Positions 8,385-16,166 of a stretch of DNA of 64,000 bases are shown piece after piece. The position numbers and the translations under genes are program-made. Below the pieces are notes generated by a model. It was given only the letters and a program-made list of their open reading frames with translations. It was not told the origin of the DNA and did not search any database. The stretch spans positions 372,001-436,000 of the forward strand of contig CAWDYI010000019.1 of assembly GCA_963806395.1 (NCBI GenBank), read 5' to 3'. Position 1 is the first letter of the stretch, and each line of letters opens with the position of its first letter. The stretch comes from DASSUW01 sp963806395 (GTDB lineage: Bacteria > Actinomycetota > Thermoleophilia > Solirubrobacterales > Solirubrobacteraceae).

Positions 8385-9590
8385 GTGGTCGGGGTGGAGC
8401 AGTGGGCGGAGATCCGGCGGCTGCACTTCGTGCGCGGGTTGTCGATCCGCGAGATCAGTCGGCGGACGGGGCTGCATCGGGAGACGATCCGCCGGGCGGT
8501 CGGTAGTGATGCGCCGCCGAGTTACTCGCGGGTCCCGCGCGGATCGAAGCTCGATCCGTTCAAGGCGGAGATCGGGCGGCTGCTCGACGGCGATCCGGAC
8601 CTGCCCGGCGTTCGGGTCGGCGAGCTGCTCGAGCCGCTTGGCTGGGATGGCGGCAAGACGATCCTGGACGATTACCTGCGTGAGGTGCGGCCGTTGTTTC
8701 AGAGGGCCAGGACGACGCAGCGCACGATCTACGCGCCGGGCGAGATCTGCCAGTTCGACGTCTGGGAACCCAAGCGCGAGATCCCGGTCGGTCACGGCCA
8801 GACGCGCAAGGGCTGGGTCGTCGTTGCCTGCCTGGGCTACTCGCGCGCCGGCACCGGGGCGCTCGTGTTCAGCAAGGAGAAGCCGGACCTTTTGGCCGGG
8901 ATCCGTCGTTGCCTTTGGCGGCTCGGCGGGCTGCCGCAGACGCTGGTCTGGGATCGCCAGGCGGGCATCCACGCCCACGACGGACGACCGTCGCAGGAGT
9001 TCGCGGCGCTCTGCGGCGAGCTGAAGGTCGACTGGCATTTCTGCCGGCCACGGGACCCGCAAGCCAAGGGCGCGGTCGAGCGACTGCAGGGGTTCATGGA
9101 GACCAACTTCGAGCCGGGCCGGGTGTTCGCGAACGAGCTCGACTTCCAGGGCCAGCTCGACAGCTGGTTCAGCAAGCGCGCCAACGGTCGCCAGCACCGC
9201 ACGATCCGTGCCCGACCCGCGGACCGGCTGCGCGAGGAGCTCGAGGTCATGGCATCGCTGCCAGAACGCGCGCCGGACACCGATCGGCGTTGGGTGCAGC
9301 GGGTCGCGCCGGACCCCTACGTTCGGTTTGACACCTGCGACTACTCGCTCGATCCCGACTTGGTCGGTCGGCGCGTCGAGATCCGGATCTCCGACGAGCA
9401 GATCTCGGGCGTCGCGCTGGACACCGGCGAGCTCGCGTGCCGGCACACCAGGTCGTTCGCCCGGCATCGCACGATCACCGCGCTCGAGCATGCCCGCACC
9501 CTCAAGCGCCGCCGTGACGGAGCCGATCGCGATCGCGAGCCGGTGGTCGAGACCAGGTCGCTTGCCGTCTACGACGCCTTGATCGCATGA
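8385..9590 (+). CDS. istA: IS21 family transposase IstA
   Basis: 401 residues from GTG 8385, chosen because GGGAGG lies 8-13 bp upstream; an in-frame TTG at 8301 falls in the terminal repeat and is less likely. The N-terminal helix-turn-helix (GLSIREISRRTGLHRETIRR) is followed by an rve-type DDE core: Asp in CQFDVWEP, Asp in TLVWDRQAG and Glu in GAVERLQGFME. IstA cuts and joins the element ends in the presence of IstB. Its stop overlaps the istB start as ATGA, which is the normal IS21 arrangement. Confidence 0.95.
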   Translation: MVGVEQWAEIRRLHFVRGLSIREISRRTGLHRETIRRAVGSDAPPSYSRVPRGSKLDPFKAEIGRLLDGDPDLPGVRVGELLEPLGWDGGKTILDDYLREVRPLFQRARTTQRTIYAPGEICQFDVWEPKREIPVGHGQTRKGWVVVACLGYSRAGTGALVFSKEKPDLLAGIRRCLWRLGGLPQTLVWDRQAGIHAHDGRPSQEFAALCGELKVDWHFCRPRDPQAKGAVERLQGFMETNFEPGRVFANELDFQGQLDSWFSKRANGRQHRTIRARPADRLREELEVMASLPERAPDTDRRWVQRVAPDPYVRFDTCDYSLDPDLVGRRVEIRISDEQISGVALDTGELACRHTRSFARHRTITALEHARTLKRRRDGADRDREPVVETRSLAVYDALIA

Positions 9591-10348
9591 GCCGGCCGAG
9601 CACCGAGCTGACGCACCTGTTCCGCCAGCTCAAGGCGCCGGCCGCGGCGGCCGCGTTGCCAAAGCTGGCCGATCGCGCCCGCGCCGAGGAGTGGAGCTAC
9701 GAGCAGTTCGCCGCGGTCCTGCTCAAGACCGAGACCGACAGTCGCGACAGCCACGGCGGCCAGGCCCGGATCAAGGCCGCGCGGTTCTCGGCGCGCAAGA
9801 CGCTGGAGGAATTCGACTTCGCCTTCCAGGCCTCGATCCCCCGCAACCAGGTGCTGCACCTCGGACAGCTCGACTTCCTCGCCGGCCGCGAGAACGTCGT
9901 CCTGCTCGGGCCCCCGGGCACCGGCAAGACACACCTCTCGATCGCGCTCGGGATCCGCGCCTGCCTGGCCGGTCATCGCGTCGCATTTCGCACCGCGACC
10001 GAATGGGTCGCCATGCTCGCCGACGCCCAACGCCAGGGCCGCCTCGACGAAGAGCTCGACCGGCTGCAACGCGTCCCGCTGTTGATCGTCGACGAGGTCG
10101 GCTACATCCCGTTCGATCCACACGCCGCGAACCTGATGTTCATGCTCGTCTCGCGCCGCTACGAACGCGCCAGCCTGATCGTCACCAGCAACAAGCCGTT
10201 CAGTGCCTGGGGCGAGATCTTCGGCGACGAAGTCACAGCCGCCGCCATGATCGACCGCCTCGTCCACCACGCCGAGATCCTCGCCCTCAAAGGCGACAGC
10301 TACCGCCTCAAAGACCGCGACCTCGCCCGACCGCCGGCCGAAAACTGA
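9587..10348 (+). CDS. istB: IS21 family helper ATPase IstB
   Basis: 253 residues. Walker A is GPPGTGKTHLS near residue 107, Walker B is LLIVDEVGYIP near residue 167, and the SNKPFSAWGEIFGD sensor block follows; all are typical of the DnaC-like AAA+ protein that selects target DNA for IstA. It overlaps istA by 4 bp and ends 82 bp before the right end of the element. Confidence 0.96.
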   Translation: MSRPSTELTHLFRQLKAPAAAAALPKLADRARAEEWSYEQFAAVLLKTETDSRDSHGGQARIKAARFSARKTLEEFDFAFQASIPRNQVLHLGQLDFLAGRENVVLLGPPGTGKTHLSIALGIRACLAGHRVAFRTATEWVAMLADAQRQGRLDEELDRLQRVPLLIVDEVGYIPFDPHAANLMFMLVSRRYERASLIVTSNKPFSAWGEIFGDEVTAAAMIDRLVHHAEILALKGDSYRLKDRDLARPPAEN

Positions 10349-10536
10349 CCCCCCAGCCCGCGGCGCACCCGCCCAGGGTGGTCCACTTTTCAACCGGCGC
10401 TACCGGTCCACTTTTCGCCCGGCCTTGACACTCTCGTGCTCACGACGATGGCCCTCGCCCATGACGCAGGGCGGGTCGAGCGTAGGTGCCAGCCGCAGAC
10501 GCTGGCGCCGGTTCAAGGCTGCTAGAACCCGCACCG

Positions 10537-11220
10537 ATGGCGCAGTCCGAAGAGCGACCCTCCCAACGGCGCCTTGCCGCCTCAGAGGCTCTGAGCCCAG
10601 AGGTCGGCGAGTCGCCGCGGGTGCCCACTGACAGCGAGGCCACCGGCGGCGCTACCGCCTCGCTGGAGTCCTACCTCCGCAGCGCGTCGACGCTCCGCGA
10701 CATCCACTCCCTCAAGCTCTCGCGCACCCGCCGTTATGCCGAGTGGCTCAAGTTCGGGCTAATCGCGCTCTCGACCGTCGCGACCTGTGTCGGGTTCATC
10801 GGCATCGCCGACATCGCCGACGACACGGGCATCTCCGAGAGCACGGTCAACCTCGTGTTCAACGTCGTCCTGTTGCTGTTGCTCCTAGTGGTGATCTGGG
10901 AGCTTGCGTGGCGCCAAGGCGACCGGGCACACGAGCATCAGCGCGCGCTCGTGGTCTTGACCGGCTTCATTCATGACCTCGAGAACCAGCTCCGCCAGCC
11001 AACCAACCATGGTGACATCGAACTTGTCGAGCGATTTGGCGAGCGGCACGAACTCATCATCGAGATCCTCCCGCCGCACACCGACGCCGACTACCTGGCG
11101 TCGAAGAAGGCCGCGGCCAGGAAGGAGCTCAAGAAGGCGGCGATCAAGAAGAGGACCGAGCAGCGCCAGGCCCGAATCGCTCACGGCGACGGCTGGCAGA
11201 CCCGCCTGCCATGGCGCTAA
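10537..11220 (+). CDS. SLATT-like two-TM membrane protein, candidate pore effector
   Basis: 227 residues from the ATG at 10537. A disordered, charged N-terminus (1-45) is followed by a helix, then two hydrophobic segments (about 71-92 and 104-123), then a long helical region with HEHQRALVVLTGFIHDLENQ and ERHELIIEILPPHTDADYLA (residues 133-188), ending in a lysine- and arginine-rich tail. Two TM helices followed by a conserved helical domain closing in a Pro-Pro-x-x-D-Y-L motif is the layout of SLATT domains, predicted pore-forming effectors of nucleotide-based conflict systems. That family call is from pattern memory. The last 10 bp overlap the start of the nucleotidyltransferase, so the two are translationally coupled. 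Confidence 0.7.
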   Translation: MAQSEERPSQRRLAASEALSPEVGESPRVPTDSEATGGATASLESYLRSASTLRDIHSLKLSRTRRYAEWLKFGLIALSTVATCVGFIGIADIADDTGISESTVNLVFNVVLLLLLLVVIWELAWRQGDRAHEHQRALVVLTGFIHDLENQLRQPTNHGDIELVERFGERHELIIEILPPHTDADYLASKKAAARKELKKAAIKKRTEQRQARIAHGDGWQTRLPWR

Positions 11221-11798
11221 CCGGACCCGAGCGCGACGCGTCCCGTCGGCTTGCAGCTTTGCTCCTCGCCCACCCTTGGCGCCGCGACGTCCTTCAAGCC
11301 CTGCGGGACCAGGCGCCGGACGCATGGATCGTAGGGGGCTTCGTTCGCAACAGCGTGTGGGACGACGTTGCTAACGCCGCAACTCCCACGCCGCTTGATG
11401 ACGTAGATGTCGTTGTCTTCGAGCCAGGCGCTTGTGCCGACGACGTGGAGGACGACCTCACTGCACGGCTAGCGAGGGAATTGCCAGAGATCCCGTGGTC
11501 GGTCCGAAACCAGGCCAGAATGCACCGGCGCAGCGGAGACGAACCGTACGACAGCCTCGCGACGGCAATCCAGTTCTACCCCGACACAGCCTCCGCCGTT
11601 GCAGTGCGCCTACGCGCCGACGGGACGCTCGAAATCCTTGCGCCGTACGGACTCGCCGACGCGTTTGCCGGCGTGGTGCGACCAACGCCCGCGGCGCGGT
11701 CGCGCACGCCAGACCGCTACGCGGAACGCGTCGCGCGCAAGGGCCCAGAGTGGCAGCGCCGGTGGCCTTGGCTGCGCGTTGAAGCACCGCGTGGCTGA
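11211..11798 (+). CDS. Nucleotidyltransferase of the NTP_transf_6 (DUF925) family
   Basis: 195 residues. The active-site pattern of the polymerase-beta superfamily is present: GGFVRN (residues 42-47) then LDDVDVVVF with the Asp pair D64 and D66. Family hallmarks further on are WSVRNQARMH (96-105), EPYDSLATAIQFYPDTASAVAVRL and APYGLADAF, and the C-terminus has the K-x-x-x-W-x-x-x-WPWL ending. NTP_transf_6 proteins are usually stand-alone and of unknown substrate. Overlap with a SLATT-like gene suggests that it makes a nucleotide signal or modifies a target; this is inference. No other partner is visible downstream. Confidence 0.88.
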   Translation: MALTGPERDASRRLAALLLAHPWRRDVLQALRDQAPDAWIVGGFVRNSVWDDVANAATPTPLDDVDVVVFEPGACADDVEDDLTARLARELPEIPWSVRNQARMHRRSGDEPYDSLATAIQFYPDTASAVAVRLRADGTLEILAPYGLADAFAGVVRPTPAARSRTPDRYAERVARKGPEWQRRWPWLRVEAPRG

Positions 11799-12133
11799 CG
11801 GCGCGCGCCCGAAGCGCATCAGTGTCCTGCCGAGGATCAGATCCTGTTACGACGCCTCCGTTACACCCAGCCTGGTTCAGCGAGCCCGAACGCCGCGTCG
11901 CAGGCACCCGAGTCGCTGTCGCCAGCCGAGTAGATGTTGACTGGGATACATCCGGAGGCGATGCGCAAGAAAGCCGATACGCGAGTCCTCTCCACCGGGA
12001 GCATCGGATGCGGGTTGAGTTGGCCCGTATGGTCCGTCGCCGGCCGGATTCGTTCGCTGATTCCGAGGAGAGGTGGGGCGGCCCGTAACGAAACGCGCGC
12101 GCATTGCGCCAAAGGCGTGACAAGAGCGTTGAT
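11799..12133. other. 335 bp without a supported gene
   Basis: Between the nucleotidyltransferase and the convergent ArsR gene. Short open frames exist on both strands but none has a good ribosome-binding site, a recognisable motif or biased codon use. GC content looks lower than in flanking chromosome. No clear terminator hairpin followed by T-rich sequence was seen. Confidence 0.5.
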
Positions 12134-12571
12134 TTAGCTGCGACTCTCGTTCGGCCGCTGGGTCGATGGCTGATCCTGCGCATCAGCCATGCTCGCTCCG
12201 CGACTCATTCGCAGCTTCGCTAGTGCTCGGCGTCGGGCTTCGTCGGCGTCGGCCTGCTGCCGAGATGTCGCAGCACCGAGCGCCGCCGCCGCTTCCAGGA
12301 GGACCAGCGTCTCCCGCGGAGCGGCAATGCCGTACTTGCCGTGCGAGCTCTCTCGCGCGATTAAGCGACGGTCCTCCAAGACCCCTAGGTGCTTGCTCGC
12401 CGTACCCGAGTGCATCCCCAGTCGCTCCCTTAGGTCTGACTGGCTCGCCCGTTCACGCAGCAACGATTCGACGATCGCGAGACGGTCGACATGTGAGAGC
12501 GCCGAGAGGATCCGAACGTCCGACGCGCTGAGTATCGTCACCAAATCTTCCAGAATGGAAGATTTGCACAT
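12134..12571 (-). CDS. ArsR-type winged-helix repressor
   Basis: 145 residues from ATG 12571. The core reads ILSALSHVDRLAIVESLL then QSDLRERLGMHSGTASKHLG and VLEDRRLIARESSHGKYGI, the standard helix-turn-helix and wing of ArsR/SmtB or HTH_20 proteins. No Cys pair of the metal-sensing type is present, so the inducer is unlikely to be a thiophilic metal. A perfect palindrome covers codons 3-10; a GTG at 12540 (giving VTILSASD) would place it just upstream of the start and is a serious alternative. It is divergent from the Nudix operon and probably represses both itself and that operon. Confidence 0.82.
   Translation of the reverse strand: MCKSSILEDLVTILSASDVRILSALSHVDRLAIVESLLRERASQSDLRERLGMHSGTASKHLGVLEDRRLIARESSHGKYGIAAPRETLVLLEAAAALGAATSRQQADADEARRRALAKLRMSRGASMADAQDQPSTQRPNESRS
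12543..12565. promoter_or_regulatory. Perfect 10-3-10 palindrome, probable ArsR operator
   Basis: AAATCTTCCA, a 3 bp spacer, then TGGAAGATTT. It lies 25 bp before the Nudix start and at the 5' end of the divergent repressor gene. Its AT-rich character in GC-rich surroundings and its position make it the likely binding site of the ArsR-type protein. Confidence 0.7.
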
Positions 12572-12589
12572 CGCGAGTTGAGAGGATCC

Positions 12590-13036
12590 ATGCCCCACGC
12601 GTCGTCCGCGGCGGCCGCCCAGTTCGAGGCGGCGCCCGCAGCAAAGGCTCTTCCCCGTATCGGTAGTGCGGTGATCGTCATCGACGGCGAGTCGGTCCTG
12701 CTCGGCGTACGTAACAAAGATCCGCATCGCGGGAAGTGGGTGCTCCCGGGCGGCAAGGTCCGCCCCTTCGAGTCAATCGACGAAGCCGCACGACGAGAGA
12801 TCCGCGAGGAGACCGGGCTGGAGATTGAGGTGGAGGGCCAACTCGGCGTTTGGGAGATCATCGAACCCCCGGCCGAACACCGCGTGATCGTCTATAGCAT
12901 CGCGCGCCTCGTTGGCGGCACGCTCAAGGCATCGAGCGATCTGTCCGACGTTCGCTTCTGGAATATCGCCGAACTCGACACCGTCGACCTCACACCCACG
13001 GTCCGAAACGTGCTCAGGACCGCGCTGGAGCGCTAG
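12590..13036 (+). CDS. Nudix hydrolase
   Basis: 148 residues from ATG 12590, preceded by GAGAGG at 6-11 bp. The complete Nudix box (G55, E61, R69-E70, E73-E74, G76) follows WVLPGGK, and the early strand RIGSAVIVIDGESVLLGVR is typical of MutT-like proteins. Such enzymes cleave nucleoside diphosphates linked to another moiety, and some clear nucleotide signals. First gene of a five-gene operon; 11 bp separate it from the next start. The substrate cannot be deduced. Confidence 0.92.
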   Translation: MPHASSAAAAQFEAAPAAKALPRIGSAVIVIDGESVLLGVRNKDPHRGKWVLPGGKVRPFESIDEAARREIREETGLEIEVEGQLGVWEIIEPPAEHRVIVYSIARLVGGTLKASSDLSDVRFWNIAELDTVDLTPTVRNVLRTALER

Positions 13037-13047
13037 GAGCGCCAACG

Positions 13048-14001
13048 GTGTTCCAAGCGCCGCACAGGCGCCGGCTCGCCCGGACGGTTTCCAAGTTTGG
13101 GCAGCCTCGCCTACAGGTCGCCGGCGCGGCAGGGATCGTCCTAGTGATTTTCGGCGTGATCGCGGATCCGCAGTCCAGAGGCGGCGTTGTGCTCGTGAGC
13201 ATTGGTACGGGCGTCCTAACGTCCACGATCGTGGCGGCGATCGCGCTCGAGCGAGAGGACTTCACCCAGACCGTGCTCGGCTTGGGAGTCCAGGACGTAT
13301 TCGCGGATCGTTCCAAAATGTTCGACAACCAGTTCTGGAACTGGCTAATCGAGACGGCGAGCAACCGCTACGCGGTCCTCGGAGTGGCGAACCACGGGTA
13401 TCTGCGGAACCCGCTCATTCGCGCGGACACCGAGAAGGCGATCCGTGAGGCCGTCACTCGAAAGGTGGACGTTGAGTTCCTTTGGCTCGACCCCGAGTCG
13501 GAGCTTGCGAGATTCCGCGAGGAGTCCGAAGGAGAGCGCGGATTGCGCGACGACACGGTGAAGTCGATCGAGTTTTTCTGGGCGCTCAGGGAGGGTCTCG
13601 ATGGCCCCGCCAAAGAGTGCCTCCGTCTCGCCGAGCACAAGGCCATGCCAACGTGCGGCATCACTTGGAGCGACGACGTGATCATCGTCACGCACTATCT
13701 GGCGCGCGAGCTGAACCTCGAATCGCCAGGTCTCGTGCTCGGCCCCTCCATGTCGCTGGTTGACCGAGTCGTCGAGCGCGCGCGGCGGTCGAGTACCACG
13801 GCTCCGCCGATAACCGAGGCGTACACGGCAAACTTCCGCCAGATAAGTGGCGCGTCGACGGCTCTAACCGCAGAACGCGTCGCGCATCTGCGCGGCCTGG
13901 TCGGTACATGGGGGCCAGAAAGTGCCGCACGAAAGAGCGAGGGGCAGATCCGCCGCGAACGTGGTATCGACGCTGCTGAGCCGGACGGCGCCGGTGCCTA
14001 G
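13048..14001 (+). CDS. Two-TM protein with a soluble domain resembling half of a PLD fold
   Basis: 317 residues from GTG 13048. Two hydrophobic segments (about 22-40 and 45-67) anchor a cytoplasmic domain. That domain has VEFLWLDPESELARF (142-156) and, after a helical stretch, MPTCGITWSDDVIIVTHY (200-217) followed by SPGLVLGPS. This order (strand-LDP-S, then P-x-x-x-x-x-x-D-D-x-x-I-V-x-x-Y, then a P-x-L-x-L strand) is like PLD-related domains that lack the catalytic HKD motif. I do not recognise a named family with certainty. Its position in a Nudix/HIT operon suggests a membrane sensor or effector of a nucleotide-linked system. Confidence 0.75.
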   Translation: MFQAPHRRRLARTVSKFGQPRLQVAGAAGIVLVIFGVIADPQSRGGVVLVSIGTGVLTSTIVAAIALEREDFTQTVLGLGVQDVFADRSKMFDNQFWNWLIETASNRYAVLGVANHGYLRNPLIRADTEKAIREAVTRKVDVEFLWLDPESELARFREESEGERGLRDDTVKSIEFFWALREGLDGPAKECLRLAEHKAMPTCGITWSDDVIIVTHYLARELNLESPGLVLGPSMSLVDRVVERARRSSTTAPPITEAYTANFRQISGASTALTAERVAHLRGLVGTWGPESAARKSEGQIRRERGIDAAEPDGAGA

Positions 14002-14712
14002 CCGCGAGCGTGGGATCGCGGATGCGGCGATTGGCCGCCACCGGTACGCCGCGGAGCGAAGTAGCGACGGTTGCTGCTTCTGCGCCGAACTCGCCGGGGA
14101 ACACACAGAGTTCCATGAGACGTATCCGGAACTAGGCTCGCGGATCGTGCTAGAGACCGAGCACTTCGTCGCGTTGCCTTCGCTCGGCCAGCTCGCTGCC
14201 GGTCATCTGCTCTTGATCCCGCGCGAGCATGTGACTTCCTTCGGCGAGCTAAGCGATGATAGGCGTTGCGAGGCGCAGGATCTCTATGTCCGCCTCCGCG
14301 CCGCATTGTCGCGTCGCTTCTCGCCTGTCGCCTCTTTCGAACACGGCTCCCCCGCGGCGCCCATGCGGGCGGATGCGGAATCGTCCACGCACATATCCAT
14401 TTTGTGCCCCTCGGAGGCCGCACGCCCTCCCTGCCCGAGGCGGTCGGTGATGGTTGGGAACCGTCGCACAAGTCCTGGCTTGAACACGCGGTAGTGATGG
14501 CGGGTCGGGGATATCTCATGTGGCACGGTTCGAGCGGGCCCGCGTACGTCGAGGCGGCGCAGACCGTCAGCTCTCAACATCTGCGCCGCCACGTCGCACG
14601 CGCTCTGGACGTCGCTAACTGGGATTGGCGAGTCGCCGGCCACCAACGAGTCTTCGAAGAACTCGGCAGACGGCTTGCCGCCGGGAATGGGCAAGAGCCG
14701 CACATCTTGTAA
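13994..14712 (+). pseudogene. HIT domain protein, single frameshift
   Basis: The frame opens with GTG 13994, overlapping the previous stop by 8 bp, and reads through CCFCAELAG, IVLETEHFVALPSLG and GHLLLIPREHVTSFGEL, a clear HIT-family N-terminal half. The catalytic triad motif GIVHAHIHFVPL is in the +1-shifted frame from about 14354 onward, and that frame continues to the stop at 14712. The switch is at a run of five C (14349-14353); one more C would restore a protein of about 239 residues. HIT proteins hydrolyse or transfer nucleotides on a phosphoramidate or dinucleotide substrate. The gene may be intact in nature and broken only by a homopolymer base-calling error. Confidence 0.8.
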
Positions 14713-14718
14713 GCCGTA

Positions 14719-15579
14719 ATGGCGCCCGATATCACCGGCTTCGATCGGATTCGCGACACGGGAGACGCCCGGCGCGCGATTGCGCGATTCGAACGCTTTC
14801 CGAAACTCCTGAGCTGGCTCGTGCTGGGTTCAGCGGGGCTGCCCACGCTGTCGGGGGTGATCGTGACCCAGTGGAGCAACGACATCGCGGACAGCGTCCG
14901 GCTCTTCGCATCCGAGCTGGATTCAGACCGACTGCTCCTTCGATCGGACTCGTCAGCCGAGAGCGGCCGGTCGCCGCGTGGAGGGTATGTCGTACATCTC
15001 GACAAGATGGAGACCGAGGTCGTGCCACTGCTGGCACGCGGACGCGCGGTGTTCCTGCTCGAGCCGGCCAGCCCGTTTGACGATCTCTACAGCGTTAGCA
15101 TCGAGCCGGACGTCGACTGGCAAGAGTGGCGCTTCGAGGTCGTAGGCCCTGGTTTCGATGCGAGCGACCTCAAGCGGGGGGACGTAACGCCACACGAGCA
15201 GATACGAGGACGCGTCGACAGCGAGGGGCTCCGTATCGTCGAGCGGCTTGTGGCTACCGATGACGTCTTCCAGACGACGCGAACGATTCGCCTCGCAAAG
15301 ACGGCGCGGATGCTTGGCCTACCGCCGGGCGAAGCCGTCAGCGAGCTGCGTAGGCGAGGGGAGTCGCTACTGATCGACACCGAGAGTTATGACCCGATTT
15401 CAGTCGATGTCCTCGCGGCCACGGTTCGGGACGCGTCCAGACTGAGAAGCGAGCTAGCCCGATTGGGGCTCAAGCACTACCGCGTCACGATTTCGGCGAG
15501 CCTGCTCAGGCAGGCACGGCGGCGGGTGTTTTGGGACGTGGTCTGGCCTGGTTCCAAGTATCGAATTGGCGATGAATGA
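14719..15579 (+). CDS. ATP-grasp-like domain protein related to PEP synthase N-terminal half (tentative)
   Basis: 286 residues, ATG 6 bp after the HIT stop. The N-terminal block KLLSWLVLGSAGLPTLSGV (29-47) and RLLLRSDSSAES (71-82) resemble the G-L-P-x-P-x-G and V-R-S-S-A-x-x-E motifs of pyruvate phosphate dikinase type ATP-grasp domains. The middle has VFLLEPASPFDDLYSVSI and FEVVGPGFDASDLKRGD (139-155). It lacks the phosphohistidine and TIM-barrel domains of full PEP synthases; the histidine domain is encoded by the next gene, which overlaps by 8 bp. Together they look like a split, reduced phosphotransferase. Assignment by motif resemblance only. Confidence 0.6.
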   Translation: MAPDITGFDRIRDTGDARRAIARFERFPKLLSWLVLGSAGLPTLSGVIVTQWSNDIADSVRLFASELDSDRLLLRSDSSAESGRSPRGGYVVHLDKMETEVVPLLARGRAVFLLEPASPFDDLYSVSIEPDVDWQEWRFEVVGPGFDASDLKRGDVTPHEQIRGRVDSEGLRIVERLVATDDVFQTTRTIRLAKTARMLGLPPGEAVSELRRRGESLLIDTESYDPISVDVLAATVRDASRLRSELARLGLKHYRVTISASLLRQARRRVFWDVVWPGSKYRIGDE

Positions 15580-15913
15580 ACCCGGCACGATCTCGGGCAT
15601 CGCCGGGAGTCCCGGTCGTCGTCGCGCTCGCGCCCGTGTGTTGCTCCATGCGAACGAGTTCGGCGATGTGGCAGCAGGCGAAATCCTCGTCACGCGGTTC
15701 GCGTCCCCCGAGGTGGTGCTCGTCTTTGACCGAATCGCCGGCCTCGTTACAGACCAAGGCGGGCGCCTTGCACACGCCGTTGTTGTCGCTCGCGAACTCG
15801 GCCTACCGGCCGTGGTCGGAACTCAGGATGCGACGCAGACCATCCCGACCGGCGCCATTTTGGTCCTCGATGGCGACATGGGAACGGTACGCGTGGTTTT
15901 CGACAACCTGTGA
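15572..15913 (+). CDS. Stand-alone phosphohistidine swivel domain (PEP-utilising mobile domain)
   Basis: 113 residues from ATG 15572, overlapping the previous stop; an in-frame TTG at 15566 is the alternative. The sequence AGEILVTRFASPE (35-47), GLVTDQGGRLAHAVVVAREL (57-76, with the phosphorylatable His68) and GLPAVVGTQDAT follows the PEP-utilisers pattern D-x-G-G-x-x-S-H-A-A-I-V-A-R-E. In PEP synthase, PPDK and rifampin phosphotransferase this domain shuttles phosphate from the ATP-grasp site. As a free 113-residue protein it should partner the preceding gene product. Last gene of the operon. Confidence 0.85.
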   Translation: MNEPGTISGIAGSPGRRRARARVLLHANEFGDVAAGEILVTRFASPEVVLVFDRIAGLVTDQGGRLAHAVVVARELGLPAVVGTQDATQTIPTGAILVLDGDMGTVRVVFDNL

Positions 15914-15914
15914 G

Positions 15915-16166
15915 CTAAGGGATCTCGAGTTCCGCGCCCACGGCGTCGTCGTAGACGACGACTTGAGCTTGTGTCTCAATCCAAAGCCGCGCCCCGCAGG
16001 CGAGCGGTCGATCCGGCGAATAGACCAGCTCGCTCGGACCCTGAATCGTCACTCGATGCGCCCGATGATTCGCTCGCGATGTCTTGACGCTAATGGGCGC
16101 GTCGCGGAATCCGTGTCGCGTATTGGCACGAATAATTTGCTGGTTGACGTGAATTCGCTTGATCAT
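15915..16166 (-). CDS. Small conserved mobile-element protein
   Basis: 83 residues from ATG 16166, ending 1 bp from the convergent operon stop. It reads MIKRIHVNQQIIRAN, then GPSELVYSPDRPLACGARLW and IETQAQVVV. Short proteins ending in G-P-S-x-V-Y-x-P-D-x-P-L-x-C-G-A-R-V-W-I-E-T are frequent in actinobacterial phages and plasmids, where their role is unknown. A longer start (ATG 16217) is possible. Confidence 0.7.
   Translation of the reverse strand: MIKRIHVNQQIIRANTRHGFRDAPISVKTSRANHRAHRVTIQGPSELVYSPDRPLACGARLWIETQAQVVVYDDAVGAELEIP

Larger units (their letters stand above)
8264..10430 (+). mobile_element. IS21 family insertion sequence, complete, 2167 bp
   Basis: The element starts with TG at 8264 and ends with CA at 10430, flanked by the 6 bp direct repeat CTCTCG (8258-8263 and 10431-10436). 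The ends are imperfect inverted repeats (TGTCGGCGCCGGGTGAAAAC at left, TGTCAAGGCCGGGCGAAAAG on the opposite strand at right), and each end has a second internal copy of the GCCGGTTGAAA-CTGGACCAC type repeat, as is usual for IS21. It contains intact istA and istB. Intact ends, a matching target duplication and open genes suggest a fairly recent insertion. Confidence 0.92.

Noticed and set aside
11822..12088. 88-codon plus-strand frame in the gap after the nucleotidyltransferase
   Set aside because: No ribosome-binding site or motif, and competing frames of equal length exist on the other strand.
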